A stretch of 64,000 nucleotides of DNA from Phytophthora colocasiae (GCA_018806915.1 JAGKQI010000105.1:1550001-1614000); one strand, 5' to 3'; shown: positions 9,596 through 19,871, counted from the first letter of the stretch. The notes: generated by a model from the sequence alone, not told the origin. Program-made: numbers and translations.

Positions 9596-10711
9596 ATGTC
9601 GGAAGAGAAGAAAGCCAGACAGAGAGGCTATGCAGTTCCTGTACTGGAAGATCAGAGCAGCGACTTCAATGGCTGGTATAGCCGTCTGAAGCTCAAGTTG
9701 GATGCTAAAGGCCTATGGGAAGACTTCTGCACAAAGCCTGAAGATGTACCGTCACAAGACGAACAGCCGGATGAGTACAAGGTTCACATGAAGCGCAGGA
9801 AGGACGCACGCTGGAAGATTGACAAGACGTTGTCGCCAGATCTTTCCAAGACAGTGGAAGATGAGTCTACGCCATTTGGGGTACTTGAACGGCTGAGGAA
9901 GATGTTCGTAGGTGCGACGAAGTTATCACTAGTGCACCAGCTCCGTGCAGTTATGGAGATGAAGTACGAGAAGGGAAAGAACTTACTAGTGTTTATCGAG
10001 GAGCTGAAGCAGGGCTTCACGAAGCTTGAGAACATGGGTTTGCCTTTACAAGACTCTTTGAAGCCTTACATCTTAGTGATGGTACTAAATGACAAGTTTG
10101 AGAACATTTTACGCCCGTATCTAGTACATTCTTTAGCAGAGAGCACAGAGCTTGAGTTTGATAAGCTTGTGGAGCTGCTGGAGAGTTCGTACTTGGAAAT
10201 TGAGAGACAAGAACAGTTACAAGGGCAGGACTCAGACGCCAAGCATCAAAGTGAGTCAGCATTGGTGTCGAAAGGTAAAAACCGTGGAAGTGACAAGAGT
10301 CAAAGTACAAAAGACAAGGAAGAAAAGAAATGTCTTCACTGCCATATGCGAGGACACTATATCCGTGACTGCAGAATTTATCGTGAGAAGCAGGATCACG
10401 GGTGGAGACATCCACTGCCATGCAGATCACGACGTGACTTTCACGATGATGATCGAGATCCAACTCGAAGACAAGACAGAGATCGCGAGCGAGATAGAGA
10501 CCGAAAACGAGACGGGGACAGAAAGAGAAGTAGAGATGGCAAGGACAATGATGGTCGCTATTCTCGTAGTGATTCGCGGAAGTATCGAAAGCGTGACAAT
10601 GGCGAGAAAGCCATGATGTCAAGAGACGATAGCTCGAGATCAAGCTCGGAGTCAGCAATTATGGCAATTGATGCTAGGTGCTACGGAATGAAGACAAAGA
10701 GCAACGATTGA
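9596..10711 (+). CDS. Copia gag
   Basis: 371 aa from ATG 9596. The N-terminal half has the typical Copia gag pattern (FNGWYSRLKLKLDAKGLW, then the helical UBN2-type region with LKPYILVMVLND). A zinc knuckle CLHCHMRGHYIRDC lies near residue 248 and is followed by a very Arg/Asp-rich tail (RDRDRERDRD...). It packages element RNA in the particle. The frame closes at 10711 and the protease continues one base back; in most Copia elements gag and pol are one frame, so this is either an indel or a recoding point. Confidence 0.85.
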   Translation: MSEEKKARQRGYAVPVLEDQSSDFNGWYSRLKLKLDAKGLWEDFCTKPEDVPSQDEQPDEYKVHMKRRKDARWKIDKTLSPDLSKTVEDESTPFGVLERLRKMFVGATKLSLVHQLRAVMEMKYEKGKNLLVFIEELKQGFTKLENMGLPLQDSLKPYILVMVLNDKFENILRPYLVHSLAESTELEFDKLVELLESSYLEIERQEQLQGQDSDAKHQSESALVSKGKNRGSDKSQSTKDKEEKKCLHCHMRGHYIRDCRIYREKQDHGWRHPLPCRSRRDFHDDDRDPTRRQDRDRERDRDRKRDGDRKRSRDGKDNDGRYSRSDSRKYRKRDNGEKAMMSRDDSSRSSSESAIMAIDARCYGMKTKSND

Positions 10712-11136
10712 TTCTGGATTCAGCAGCCACACGACACATGACGTACTCGAAGGATTCTCTTGTTAATTACTGTCCGATTTCAGCCGCAGTAGAAGTCGGT
10801 GGTAAGCATGAGCTACAAGTCATGGGTATTGGAGACAAGAGAGTCACAGTGGATACAAATCAAGGGAAGAAGACGTTGTGGCTCCGGAACGTATACTATG
10901 TTCCGACGATCCAATTCAACCTGTTTTCAGTCCGAATGCAAGTTGCAATGCGTGGTACAGACCACTTAGCCGTGCACTTTGATAATCCAGCCTATGCTAC
11001 GGTAATTGCCGGTGATGGTGGAGTTGTGCACGCAAACTTGTCTCCAGCGAGCAAGTTGTACATTTTGAGATTGAACACAATTCAAGAAGAATGGCCAACT
11101 GCACTCAGCAGCCGCGAGTGCGGATGTAAAGAGTGA
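10678..11136 (+). pseudogene. Copia protease region
   Basis: Overlaps the gag end in the -1 frame. The protease active site reads LILDSAATRHMT, where most Copia proteases have DSGA; the catalytic Asp is kept. NVYYVPTIQFNLFSV is the usual segment that follows. The frame stops at TGA 11134-11136 just before the GAG-pre-integrase motif, so pol is interrupted here. Confidence 0.8.
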
Positions 11137-12119
11137 GATTCTTTTGTGGCACAAGCGGCTTGGACATCCAGGTCGAAATGCGTTTGAAATGATCATGCGT
11201 GACGAAATGGAACAGACTGGAGTTATCAGTGTTAAGGCACTTGAGCGTAGAGAGTGCGAGGCGTGCATCGAGAGCAAGATGACGCGTAAGTCTTTCAAGG
11301 ATCGGGTCAGACGAACAGAGAGGGAGTGGCAGATCGGTGAAAAAGCACACTCAGATACTTGGGGGCCGTATCAAACACCCTCATACTCCGGTTGTCGCTA
11401 CTTCTGTGTGTTTGTTGACGAAGCTAGCCGCTTTGTAAGCGTGTTTGTCATGCATGAAAGAAAGGAGATCTATGAGATATTTCGACAGTACCGACTGAAT
11501 GTTGAGCGACAGAAGAATATGAAGATGAAGTGCCTCAACATGGATTCAGCAAAAGAATTTGTGAAGCTGAAAGACATCTGTGAGAAAGAGCTGGGAATGG
11601 ATTGCACGTTGACAGTGAAGAAAACTCCTGAGCATAACGGTATTGCAGAGCGGGATGATAAGGACCATTGCAGAGAGAATACGTTGTGTGCTGTTCGAAG
11701 GAAATTTGCCAGAGCAAATGTGGGGTGAAGCTGCCGTCACGAGTGCGTACTGTGTGAATTTGCTACCAGCTCGAGCAAACAAGGCGGAATCTCCCTACAA
11801 GATGTGGTTTGGAAGTAGTCCTCCACTAAAGCACCTTCGTGTGTTTGGTTGTCTTGCGTATGTATTCCTGGAGAGCGACAAGAGAAAGAAATTGGAAAAG
11901 CGCGCCAGGAAGATGATCTTTGTGGGATATCCAAGAGATCGAAGAGGCTACAAACTTTTGGACTGCGAGACGTTGAAGCCGGTGTACAGCCACACTGTTC
12001 TGTTCGACGAAAGTCGTTTTCCGAAGTTGCCCTCCATTGAGCAAGCAAAGAAGAACAAAAGCTCATTCGTGAGCGAAAGCAAAGACAACAGCAGGAGAGA
12101 CGTGCAGGAGATTCTCTAG
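11137..12119 (+). pseudogene. Copia integrase region
   Basis: Begins with the GAG-pre-integrase zinc motif (LWHKRLGHPG...CEACIESKM), then the DDE core: HSDTWGPYQTPS, CLNMDSAKEF and KKTPEHNGIAER (catalytic D, D, E). A frame change near 11660-11700 leads to the C-terminal part with NLLPARANKAESPYKMWFG and RVFGCLAYV. The catalytic triad is present but the product is split in two frames. Confidence 0.85.
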
Positions 12120-12857
12120 GAGAAAGCTTTGATGACCATGAAGCAATTGCCCACCTCTACAACTATTTGCTGCCAATTGAGAACAGTGGTGACAGCAGCA
12201 GTGTACAGCACGCTCCTGGTGACCATTCCAGCGAGGTGAAAGACACTGACGGAGACATTGAACTTGGTGACGGTGTGCAGTATATTGTCGATAGCCAAGC
12301 CGACTCTATGACAGACACTGGCTGCAGATTACTTGGAATTGGTGTAGAAGACCAAGATCGCTTGGAGATTCCACGTCCGATCAATGTGGAAAGTATAGTG
12401 CGGATCGATCCAAAACCAGCTAAGCATCGAGAGAGAGGAAGTATACTCTCTAAACGCCCGAGTGCTGGGGTTCCTAGAAGAGGTGGGCTATTGGAAGTAC
12501 TACAGAATCTGACGAGCATCCAGACATGCCGCTGAAGAAGCGTGCAAGGTCTGAGGATGAGAGATCAGTACCTGTAGCAGTTGATCGTGTAGTGCAGCAC
12601 GAAGCATCCGGAGCAGGTGTTTGGTCAAAGCCACCTGAAGCCTAACACAATGACAGCAGCTCGTTCAGAATCGAGTAGAAAGACAGAAGACACGATCAAA
12701 CGAAAGAGAAAAGGATTAAGAGAGGTATTTAAAGAGGAAGAAGATAGTGATAGTGTGAGAACTCACATTGAGCCGACAGTCACTCGCAGTGGACGTCAGA
12801 GTAAGCCACCAAGGTGGATGAATGACTTTGTCTTAATGACAAAAGAGATAGAGTCAA
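12120..12857 (+). pseudogene. Copia integrase-RT linker, poorly conserved
   Basis: Acidic and basic low-complexity coding sequence in broken frames (12167-12535, 12617-12904). The end carries RSGRQSKPPRWMND, the (R)xSxRxxxPPxW motif that precedes Copia reverse transcriptases. No separate gene. Confidence 0.6.
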
Positions 12858-14534
12858 GTGATGAGAGAGCTCGGAAAGGACTTTGTGAAGAGTGTCATGA
12901 ATAAGTGGCATGCTGAAGTAGTAGTGATGTCTGCAAGAGTGATTGAAGAGCCAGCAACATTGGAAGAAGCAATGGCATCTGGTGAGTTTATGCAGTGGAA
13001 ACAAGCAGCGCAAGGAGAAGACGACTTCATGGAGAATTTGACATGGGAGCTCGTTCCGCGAACACCAGGGATGAAAATACTGAGGAGGAGAGGGGTGTTT
13101 CGTGTCAAGTATCGAGCAAATGGATCAATCGAGAGGTACAAAGCTCGGTTAGTGATTAAAGGCTATTTGCAAGAGTACGGGGTTGACTACCTAGAGGTAT
13201 TTGCTCCAGTTGTTCGATTCGAATCGCTGCGGTTCTTGCTTGGATTCGCTGCTGTACAAGACTATGAGGTCCATCAGATGGACGTAACAACAGCGTTCTT
13301 GAACGGTGAACTAGATGTCACTGTATTCATGGAGCAGCCAGAAGGTTTTTCAGATCCCAGAAAGCCGGATCATGTTTGTAGACTGAAGAAATCACTCTAT
13401 GGACTTAAGCAAGCTCCACGAGTGTGGTACAGAGTTTTGAGAGAGTGGTTAGAGAAGAACGGATTCACCATGCTGCAGACAGAGGCATGTGTGGGAGTGA
13501 AGTTTGTGAAAGGAGCACCTTGCTTCATTGCTATCTATGTGGACGATCTGCTATTGTTTGCACCTACATCAGATACAGTGAATGAATTTAAGAAGATGCT
13601 TGAATCACGCTTCAAGATGAAAGACCTTGGTCCTGTTCACTATATTCTGGGCTGGGAAATTCAGAGAGACAGAAGCAAAAGAGAGATTAGAATCTCACAA
13701 AGGAAGTACACGGAGAAGTTGCTAGAAAAATTTGGCATGAGCACGTGTAATGGGGTACGGATTCCTAGTAAGCCAGAGCTACTATTAACAAAAGAGTTGT
13801 GCGCAAGTGATCGAGATGAGGTAGAACTCATGAAATGAAAGCCGTACAGAGATGCCGTAGGCTCCCTGATGTATCTAATGCTCGGGACACGGCCAGATAT
13901 AGCATTCGCAGTAAGGGAATGCAGTCAGTTCTTAGCGAACCCAGGAATCGCTCAGTGGCGAGCAGTAAAGACTATCATGAGGTATTTGAAACAGACAAAA
14001 GACTATGGATTAGTGCTTGGCGGAACCAAACACATTGGTAGCCCCTTGCAGCTAAAGATGATAGCGTTTAGTGATGCAGATTTTGCTAGCCATCCCGATC
14101 GACATTCGATTGCAGGGTATGTGACGATGCTCGGTGAAAGCTTAGTGTCGTGGTGCAGTCAAGCAGAAAAGACTGTGGCTTTGCACACCACTGAGGCAGA
14201 GTACATCTCATTGAGCATGTTAGTACCAGAGATTATACATTTGAGAATGATGAGCAGAGAACTGCTGAAGAAGCAGCCAGAGACGACTGATGTCTATGTG
14301 GACAATGCTAGTGCATTGAAAATTGCAAAGAACCCAGAATTTCATTCACGAACAAAGCATATAGATATCAGACACCACTTTATTCGTGAGAAGCAAGAGC
14401 AACACGAAATTGAAGTGAAGAAAATTGCAAGTGCAGACAATGTTGCAGATATGTTCACAAAGTCGTTACCGAGGGTAACTTTCGAGAAACACAGAGATAC
14501 ATTACGAGTCATGCCAATGCATGAAGAGACATAA
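12858..14534 (+). pseudogene. Copia reverse transcriptase and RNase H
   Basis: One frame interrupted by a TGA at 13836-13838. RT motifs: VFRVKYRANGSIERYKARLV, QMDVTTAFLNGEL, SLYGLKQAPRVWY and the catalytic IYVDDLLLF. After the TGA, KPYRDAVGSLMYLMLGTRPD continues in frame and leads into RNase H with SDADFASHPDRHS, TTEAEYISLS, VDNASALKIA and SRTKHIDIRHHFI. All catalytic acids are visible, so the TGA is the main lesion in this half. Confidence 0.88.
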
Positions 14535-14559
14535 GCCTACGAGAAGCATCAGGTGGGGC

Positions 14560-14714
14560 ACTTGCAGATAGAAGAGAATAGTCTCACGCCAGTAAAGATG
14601 CTGCTACTCTTCGGCACAGATAATGCAGATGTAACCAGGGTTACAAAAGGGGTACACTACAGTTGAGAAAGTCTAATCGATAATATAACTTCTTTTGCCC
14701 CCTAGCTCGCAAGT
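14560..14714 (+). repeat. 3' LTR of Copia element
   Basis: 155 bp, same ACTTGC...GCAAGT ends as the 5' LTR, preceded by a purine-rich tract (AGGTGGGGC) and followed by AAGCG, the target duplication. Confidence 0.88.
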
Positions 14715-14719
14715 AAGCG

Positions 14720-15021
14720 AAATCGTTTGACATACTTTATCCAAGTGAAAAGAAATAACACACGCGCTCATTTTTGTGGCGTGTCACGCCAAGCAGATTG
14801 CTTGCTAAATGAGACCTGGTGCCGTGTTTAAAGCGCGAGAAGACTTGCATTGACCGAAGCAAGACGACACGCACGAGGGGGGAATCTAAAGAAACGCAGG
14901 ACATTCACGAGCAAGCCATGTGATTAAAAATGATGCAAAAGTCAAACCGACTGTCGCAGCTCCGAGTAAGCAAGATTGGATTGAGATTCGCCTGCACAAG
15001 TTACGAGAACGACGAACACTA
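14720..15021. other. Upstream region of divergent D-LDH gene
   Basis: About 300 bp from the Copia target site to the core promoter. No gene. Before the Copia insertion this was joined to 9216-9382, forming a shared region between two divergent start codons about 565 bp apart. Confidence 0.5.
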
Positions 15022-15037
15022 CTTCATTCTTCATTTT
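15022..15037 (+). promoter_or_regulatory. Oomycete core promoter (Inr + FPR)
   Basis: CTTCATTCTTCATTTT fits the oomycete initiator/flanking-region consensus (TCATTYYN then CAWTTT). It ends 34 bp upstream of the D-LDH ATG at 15072. Confidence 0.75.
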
Positions 15038-16116
15038 ACCAAGAACTCCACACTACCCCACTACAACAACCATGCAGATCGCCTTCTTCTCGTCGCACAG
15101 CTACGACATCGAGTCCATGGAGCGCATCGCCAAGGAGCAGGGCGTCACCCCCGCACACGAGCTCAAGTTCTTCACGCCTCGTCTGGACGCCAACTCGGCC
15201 AAGCTGGCAGAGGGCTGCGAAGGTGTCTGCATCTTCGTCAACGACGTCGCCGATGAGGCTGCGCTGCGTGTGCTGGCTGCCGGCGGCACCAAGGCCATGT
15301 TCCTGCGTTGCGCCGGTTTCGACATGATCGACCTCAAGGTGGCCAAGGAGCTCGGCATGGCCGTGACCCGCGTGCCTGCTTACTCTCCGTACGCCGTGGC
15401 GGAGCACGCCGCATCGCTCATGATGACGCTGAACCGCAAGATCCACCGCTCGTACAACCGCACGCGCGAGCAGAACTTCCGTCTGTCGGGTCTTCTGGGC
15501 TTCGACGTGCACGGCAAGACCATCGGTGTGGTCGGCACGGGCAAGATCGGAGCTCTGTTCGCTCGCATTGCTGCCGGTTTCGGCGCCACAGTGCTCGGCT
15601 ACGATGTGGTGCAGAACCCAGAAGCTCTGAGCTACGGCGTCGAGTACGTCTCGTTGGACGAGATGTGGAAGCGCGCGGACATCATCTCGCTGCACTGCCC
15701 GCTGTTTCCGTCTACCAAGCACACGATCAACGCAGAGAGCATCTCGAAGATGAAGGAGGGCGTGGTGATCATCAACACGAGTCGTGGCGGTCTGATCGAC
15801 ACCAAGGCGCTGGTGGACGGCCTGAAGAGCGGCAAGATCGGCTCGGTCGGTCTCGACGTGTTCGAGGGTGAGGGCGAGTACTTCTACTCGGACCGCTCGG
15901 GCGTCGTCATCCAGGACGAGACTCTGGCCCGCTTGTTCACGTTCCCGAACGTCTTGATCACCGGCCACCAGGCTTTCTTCACGAAGGAGGCTCTGGACAA
16001 CATTGCTCTGACGACGTTCGCCAACGTGAAGGCGTACGTGGGCAAGGAGACTCTGGTGAACGAGGTCAAGTAAGTAAAGCGTGCCTTGTAGATAGACAAC
16101 CAGATACTCGTCATAG
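15025..16116. repeat. Inverted repeat arm B (D-LDH duplication)
   Basis: Reverse-complement partner of 8124-9215, same length (1,092 bp). Beyond 16116 the similarity continues, diverged, into the sequence left of the Gypsy element (about 2305-2338), giving the empty target site of that element: TGATACTATGACGAG in reverse complement. Confidence 0.9.
15072..16073 (+). CDS. D-lactate dehydrogenase
   Basis: 333 aa, no intron, protein identical to the inverted gene ending at 8167. LdhA-type NAD-dependent 2-hydroxyacid dehydrogenase. The N-terminal catalytic part holds CEGVCIFVND and LRCAGFD; the Rossmann core is GVVGTGKIG; catalytic residues are Arg238, Glu265 and His299. Ends LVNEVK like all family members here. 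A full oomycete core promoter lies 34 bp upstream. Expected role: regenerate NAD+ by making D-lactate when oxygen is low. Confidence 0.95.
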   Translation: MQIAFFSSHSYDIESMERIAKEQGVTPAHELKFFTPRLDANSAKLAEGCEGVCIFVNDVADEAALRVLAAGGTKAMFLRCAGFDMIDLKVAKELGMAVTRVPAYSPYAVAEHAASLMMTLNRKIHRSYNRTREQNFRLSGLLGFDVHGKTIGVVGTGKIGALFARIAAGFGATVLGYDVVQNPEALSYGVEYVSLDEMWKRADIISLHCPLFPSTKHTINAESISKMKEGVVIINTSRGGLIDTKALVDGLKSGKIGSVGLDVFEGEGEYFYSDRSGVVIQDETLARLFTFPNVLITGHQAFFTKEALDNIALTTFANVKAYVGKETLVNEVK

Positions 16117-16399
16117 TATCATAAAAAGATTTCGTTTTGTTTGAAAGATGTTTGCAGTTGCAGTTATGCAGTAGTAACAGACAGTAGCTGAGCTCGATGT
16201 CACTGATAGACAATAGCCGGCTATAATTGCGATCAATCCAGCTGCATGTTTATCCCAGCCACACTGACATGCCACGTTGAAGCCACATCAGTTGCAAAAA
16301 CACGTGTACATGTGCGATCCAAGCAAGCCGCAGATCCTTTAAACCAGTTCTCATTCTCCCATTTGCCAAGACTGACGCAAGCCATACGAGTCCCCAACC
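16074..16399. other. Spacer between tandem D-LDH genes
   Basis: 3' UTR of the left copy and promoter of the right copy. Contains the promoter match at 16349-16366; nothing else recognised. Confidence 0.5.
16349..16366 (+). promoter_or_regulatory. Core promoter, near-consensus
   Basis: TCTCATTCTCCCATTTGCC matches TCATT plus CATTT with one extra base between the two parts, 34 bp upstream of the ATG at 16400. Confidence 0.6.
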
Positions 16400-17401
16400 A
16401 TGAAGATCGCCTTCTTCTCTACCCACAGCTACGACATTGAGTCCATGGAACGCATCGCTAAGGAGGACGGCGTCACTCCCGAGCACGAAATCTCCTTCTT
16501 CGTGCCCCGATTGGATCACACGTCTGCCAAACTGGCGGAAGGATGTGAAGGTGTGTGCATTTTCGTCAATGACGTCGCAGACGAAGCTTCTCTACGTGCG
16601 TTGCATGCGGGAGGCACTCGCGCCATCTTCCTCCGTTGTGCTGGCTTCGATATGATCGACTTGAAAGTAGCCAAGGAGCTCGGAATGCCAGTCATTCGAG
16701 TTCCTGCGTACTCTCCGTACGCTGTGGCTGAACACGCGGCTGCGTTGATGATGACGCTGAACCGTAAGATCCATCGCTCATACAACCGCACACGTGAGCA
16801 GAACTTCCGCTTGGCCGGTCTATTGGGCTTTGATGTCAATGGGAAGACCATTGGCGTTGTTGGTACTGGCAAGATCGGCGCTTTGTTCGCTCGGATCGCT
16901 AGTGGCTTTGGAGCTAAAGTTTTGGCATATGATGTGGTGCAGAGCCCGGAGGCTCTGAGCTACGGCGTCGAGTATGTCAGTCAGGACGAGATCTGGGCTC
17001 GAGCTGACATTATCTCGCTGCACGCACCCCTGTTCCCGTCGACCAAGCACATGATTAATGCTGACAGCATTGCTAAGATGAAGCAAGGAGTGACTATTAT
17101 CAACACGAGTCGAGGTGGTCTGATCGACACCAAGGCACTTGTTGAAGGGTTGAAGTCTGGAAAGGTCCGTGGTGTTGGTCTCGACGTGTTCGAAGGAGAG
17201 GGTGAGTACTTCTACTCCGACTGCTCTGGAGGAATCATCGCTGATGAGACTCTGGCTCGCCTGTTCACATTCCCCAATGTCATCATTACCGGCCACCAAG
17301 CGTTCTTCACCAAGGAGGCATTGGATAACATCGGCCACACTACGATGACCAACATCAAGGCTTACGCTGCCAAAGAACCACTCGCGAACGAGGTCAAGTA
17401 A
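16400..17401 (+). CDS. D-lactate dehydrogenase (diverged tandem copy)
   Basis: 333 aa, same length and architecture as the copies at 8167 and 15072 but with scattered substitutions (for example SFFVPRLDHTS for KFFTPRLDANS, and YSDCSGG for YSDRSGV). Keeps the nucleotide motif GVVGTGKIG and the catalytic NTSRGG, VFEGE and TGHQAF. Functionally equivalent by motif; it escaped the homogenisation that made the inverted pair identical. Confidence 0.95.
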   Translation: MKIAFFSTHSYDIESMERIAKEDGVTPEHEISFFVPRLDHTSAKLAEGCEGVCIFVNDVADEASLRALHAGGTRAIFLRCAGFDMIDLKVAKELGMPVIRVPAYSPYAVAEHAAALMMTLNRKIHRSYNRTREQNFRLAGLLGFDVNGKTIGVVGTGKIGALFARIASGFGAKVLAYDVVQSPEALSYGVEYVSQDEIWARADIISLHAPLFPSTKHMINADSIAKMKQGVTIINTSRGGLIDTKALVEGLKSGKVRGVGLDVFEGEGEYFYSDCSGGIIADETLARLFTFPNVIITGHQAFFTKEALDNIGHTTMTNIKAYAAKEPLANEVK

Positions 17402-18088
17402 AGTCCACTGTCATTACCAAGCCGACTGTGAGCGATATCCGGACGAAGGTCACTTGCTTCTACTTCGAATGCAATTTGAGTTTTTTTTATTGAATGGTGA
17501 GCAGAACTTGTGCTAAAGTGTCTCCTAGAGTCACAACTTTTGTCACTGCAACTGGTCCAATGCACAGCGCTACAATCTGAACGGAATTACGTACGTACTG
17601 CAAGAATGTCAAGGCCTGGAGTTACAAGAAAACAAGGCGTAAGTATCGTTTCATACACGATGAAAGCTACTTTCGTACCTCGTCTTCTTGCTTGTAGTTT
17701 GCAGGAATCCCCATTGAACCAGTGGTTGCATATTGCCGATGCACAGCAAAGCGACAGAGCTCTCGCCACCAAAAGTTTCTCGATACCTGCTTACAGTCGA
17801 TAGGTAGCTTCAGACGAGCTACTTCAGTTTTTAACGTCGTTTCCCATGACGGATTGAGATATGCCAGCGTTCTGCAGGACGGTGAAGGTGTATCCCCAAG
17901 ACGAGAAGCATACGAGCTGTACGACCAATAGATTAGTAAAACTGTTGATAGATAAGCAAAAAATTCCGTACCAGATCAAAGTGCTCGGGAGTTCCAGTTG
18001 GACATCAGTCTCCCTGATCCATACTTTTGCTCGACACAAAATCAATTTGTCCGCCTGGAAAACCAAACAAAAGGTTAATTCACATTCT
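17402..18088. other. Spacer; possible 3' exons of the Fuzzy-like gene
   Basis: On the minus strand an open stretch follows the stop at 18089 after a plausible intron (acceptor TTTTCCAG near 18060), then another short possible intron (GTACGG...CGTACAG). Two alternative donors give different endings, and neither ending is recognisable. The rest shows no gene. Confidence 0.35.
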
Positions 18089-18940
18089 TCAGCTTTCGAA
18101 CGCCAGTATACAACCAACCAATTCCTTCAGCATTTTGTCATCCTCTGTTTTGTCTTCGAAGACGCCTATAAACGTAACTAGCGGTCCTTTTGAGCTGTTG
18201 CGGATGACCACTTTGACATCCGTTTGGTTCCGTGTAAAATGGGCGCGACCAATATAATGCGAATAGTTGCGCTCTCTCCTGCCGACACACTCACTGAGGA
18301 CCGTCAAAAGCAGCAATTCCTTATCAGTAAGTACTTTTGTCCCATTTATCTGGAAGAATTCAGCCACAAGTTCTCCGTTCTCGAGCCACGCGCCTTGCAA
18401 CAAATTGCCACTCCTTCCAACGTCGATCCCGTCCAATTGCCGATAAGCTATTATATCACGAACAGGTCGGCCAAAAACCAAGCGTGGGTCGATCTGGAAC
18501 TTTGTAGCGATAGTATCCACCACTTCGACTTGTTTTGCAATGACTGCGCGAAGTTTAGACACATCCCAGTCGCGTAAATTACTCAGACCGATCTGCATCA
18601 ACAAAAAGTCGTACACTGTGCGCAGCATTCGTCGAATCATTACATTACTAGATGGACAGCCATCACACGTTTTATCCGATGCAAACACTAACAGCAGATC
18701 GGTGGACGTTATTTCATAGACCACAGAGCGATGTTTCGTTTCTAAACTTTGCAACGTCAGTGCTACAACATGATTTTTCTCACGAGTTGCAGCATGGTAC
18801 AGTGCACTTGTAACACCCACAGCAGCACTAGGAGGCGTACACACATCGCCGTAAGAACGGATCAGCAATGGGATACCGTCACCACTCACAAGCAGCAGCA
18901 GGGCGTTTGGCGGTGGCGTCTCCTCCTGATCCACTTGCAT
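18089..18940 (-). CDS. Fuzzy-like (FUZ/CPLANE, longin-type) protein
   Basis: 283 aa as an unspliced frame. The N-terminus, LLLLVSGDGIPLLIRSYGD, matches the first longin strand pair of the FUZ/MON1/HPS1 superfamily. The middle (VIRRMLRTVYDFLLMQIGLS, then LRDWDVSKLRAVIAKQVEVV, then LDGIDVGRSGNLLQGAW, allowing for one residue of uncertainty) follows the order of FUZ. FUZ works with INTU and WDPCP in recruiting ciliary cargo; oomycetes make flagellated zoospores, so a ciliary role fits. FUZ is usually about 420 aa, so the C-terminal third is probably in further exons below 18089. It could instead be another longin-family member. No membrane segment is seen. Confidence 0.55.
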   Translation of the reverse strand: MQVDQEETPPPNALLLLVSGDGIPLLIRSYGDVCTPPSAAVGVTSALYHAATREKNHVVALTLQSLETKHRSVVYEITSTDLLLVFASDKTCDGCPSSNVMIRRMLRTVYDFLLMQIGLSNLRDWDVSKLRAVIAKQVEVVDTIATKFQIDPRLVFGRPVRDIIAYRQLDGIDVGRSGNLLQGAWLENGELVAEFFQINGTKVLTDKELLLLTVLSECVGRRERNYSHYIGRAHFTRNQTDVKVVIRNSSKGPLVTFIGVFEDKTEDDKMLKELVGCILAFES

Positions 18941-19048
18941 CTCTTCAAGATATGGCTACATTTGGCTTAAAAAGTGTGTGCCACACCAATTAATAGAACA
19001 CTTTTGAATGGTTTTGCAGCTTCACAACCAGCACTTCCAAGCCTAAAA

Positions 19049-19811
19049 ATGAGTTCACAGCGTGGAAATGTCAAGAAACGTGCGCCCAAGCACCAGAACA
19101 CGTTCGCGTTTAAGCACAACCCAAAGTCCAAGAAGACGGAGCGCATTATGTCGATGCCCATCCATGGACTTTGCGAGAAGTGCCGCAAGCAGATTGAGTG
19201 GCGCAAGAAGTACCGCAAGTATAAACCTCTCACGCAGCCAGGTTCCTGGTACGTTTTGCAATTGCGCAATTGAGATACAGTAGATGATTCTGTTATGAGT
19301 TGTTGATACTAACATTTATGGGTTGTCGTTGTATCAATTTGTCATTCTGTAGCATTTACTGCCATCAGAAGACGGTGACGTCGGCTTATCACGCTTCGTG
19401 TGACCCCTGTGCCAAGGTAATCACTATCAGTGTAGTATTTATTGATCTATTCTTCACGGACATTTTTGTGGTTGCTGTGTATTAGGAGAAAGACATTTGT
19501 GCCAAGTGCTGCTTGTCCAAGGAAATTGTGGCGAGGTAAGACTACCGATCTCGTTGGGAATTACTACAATGCCATTAAAAACTTACGTTCTACGTGTATT
19601 GCTTTATGCTGTCTATTGCTGCAGTGAGCAAGAGCTACTGGCGGAGCACGAAAAGAAGGAGCGCGAATTTGAAAACACTTTGGAAGGCATGCGCGAGCGT
19701 GACCGTCGCGCATACGTCCGCAAACTGGAAAAGGAGAAAGAAGCTATCACTAACGGAGAGGCCACTGGAGGCACCGGCTACGAGTCATTCGATGAGGACG
19801 AGGACATGTAG
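19049..19811 (+). CDS. C9orf85-like protein (DUF2039), 4 exons
   Basis: Exons 19049..19248, 19353..19416, 19486..19535 and 19625..19811 give 166 aa; all junctions are GT-AG and the frame stays open. MSSQRGNVKKRAPKHQNTF is the family's N-terminal signature. CEKC, CIYCHQ, CDPC and CAKCC supply paired cysteines of a treble-clef-like zinc domain that spans three exon junctions, which supports the splice model. The C-terminus is a charged helix (EKKEREFENTLEGMRERDRR) ending in an acidic tail. Conserved in eukaryotes; function unknown. Confidence 0.85.
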
Positions 19812-19871
19812 TAAAGTACTCTTTCAATAGACATTTTTCCCTGAACCAATCGAAAAATTTGCAATAGCCCC

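Larger units (their letters stand above)
9383..14714 (+). mobile_element. Copia LTR retrotransposon with ACTTGC...GCAAGT termini (defective)
   Basis: A 5.3-kb element between short LTRs (9383-9536 and 14560-14714), flanked by a 5-bp target duplication AAGCG (9378-9382 and 14715-14719). The order gag, protease, integrase, reverse transcriptase, RNase H is diagnostic of Ty1/Copia. The LTR ends defined by both repeat identity and target duplication are ACTTGC...GCAAGT, not TG...CA. Several frame changes and a TGA inactivate pol. The element lies between the two divergent D-LDH copies, inside their shared upstream region. Confidence 0.93.
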
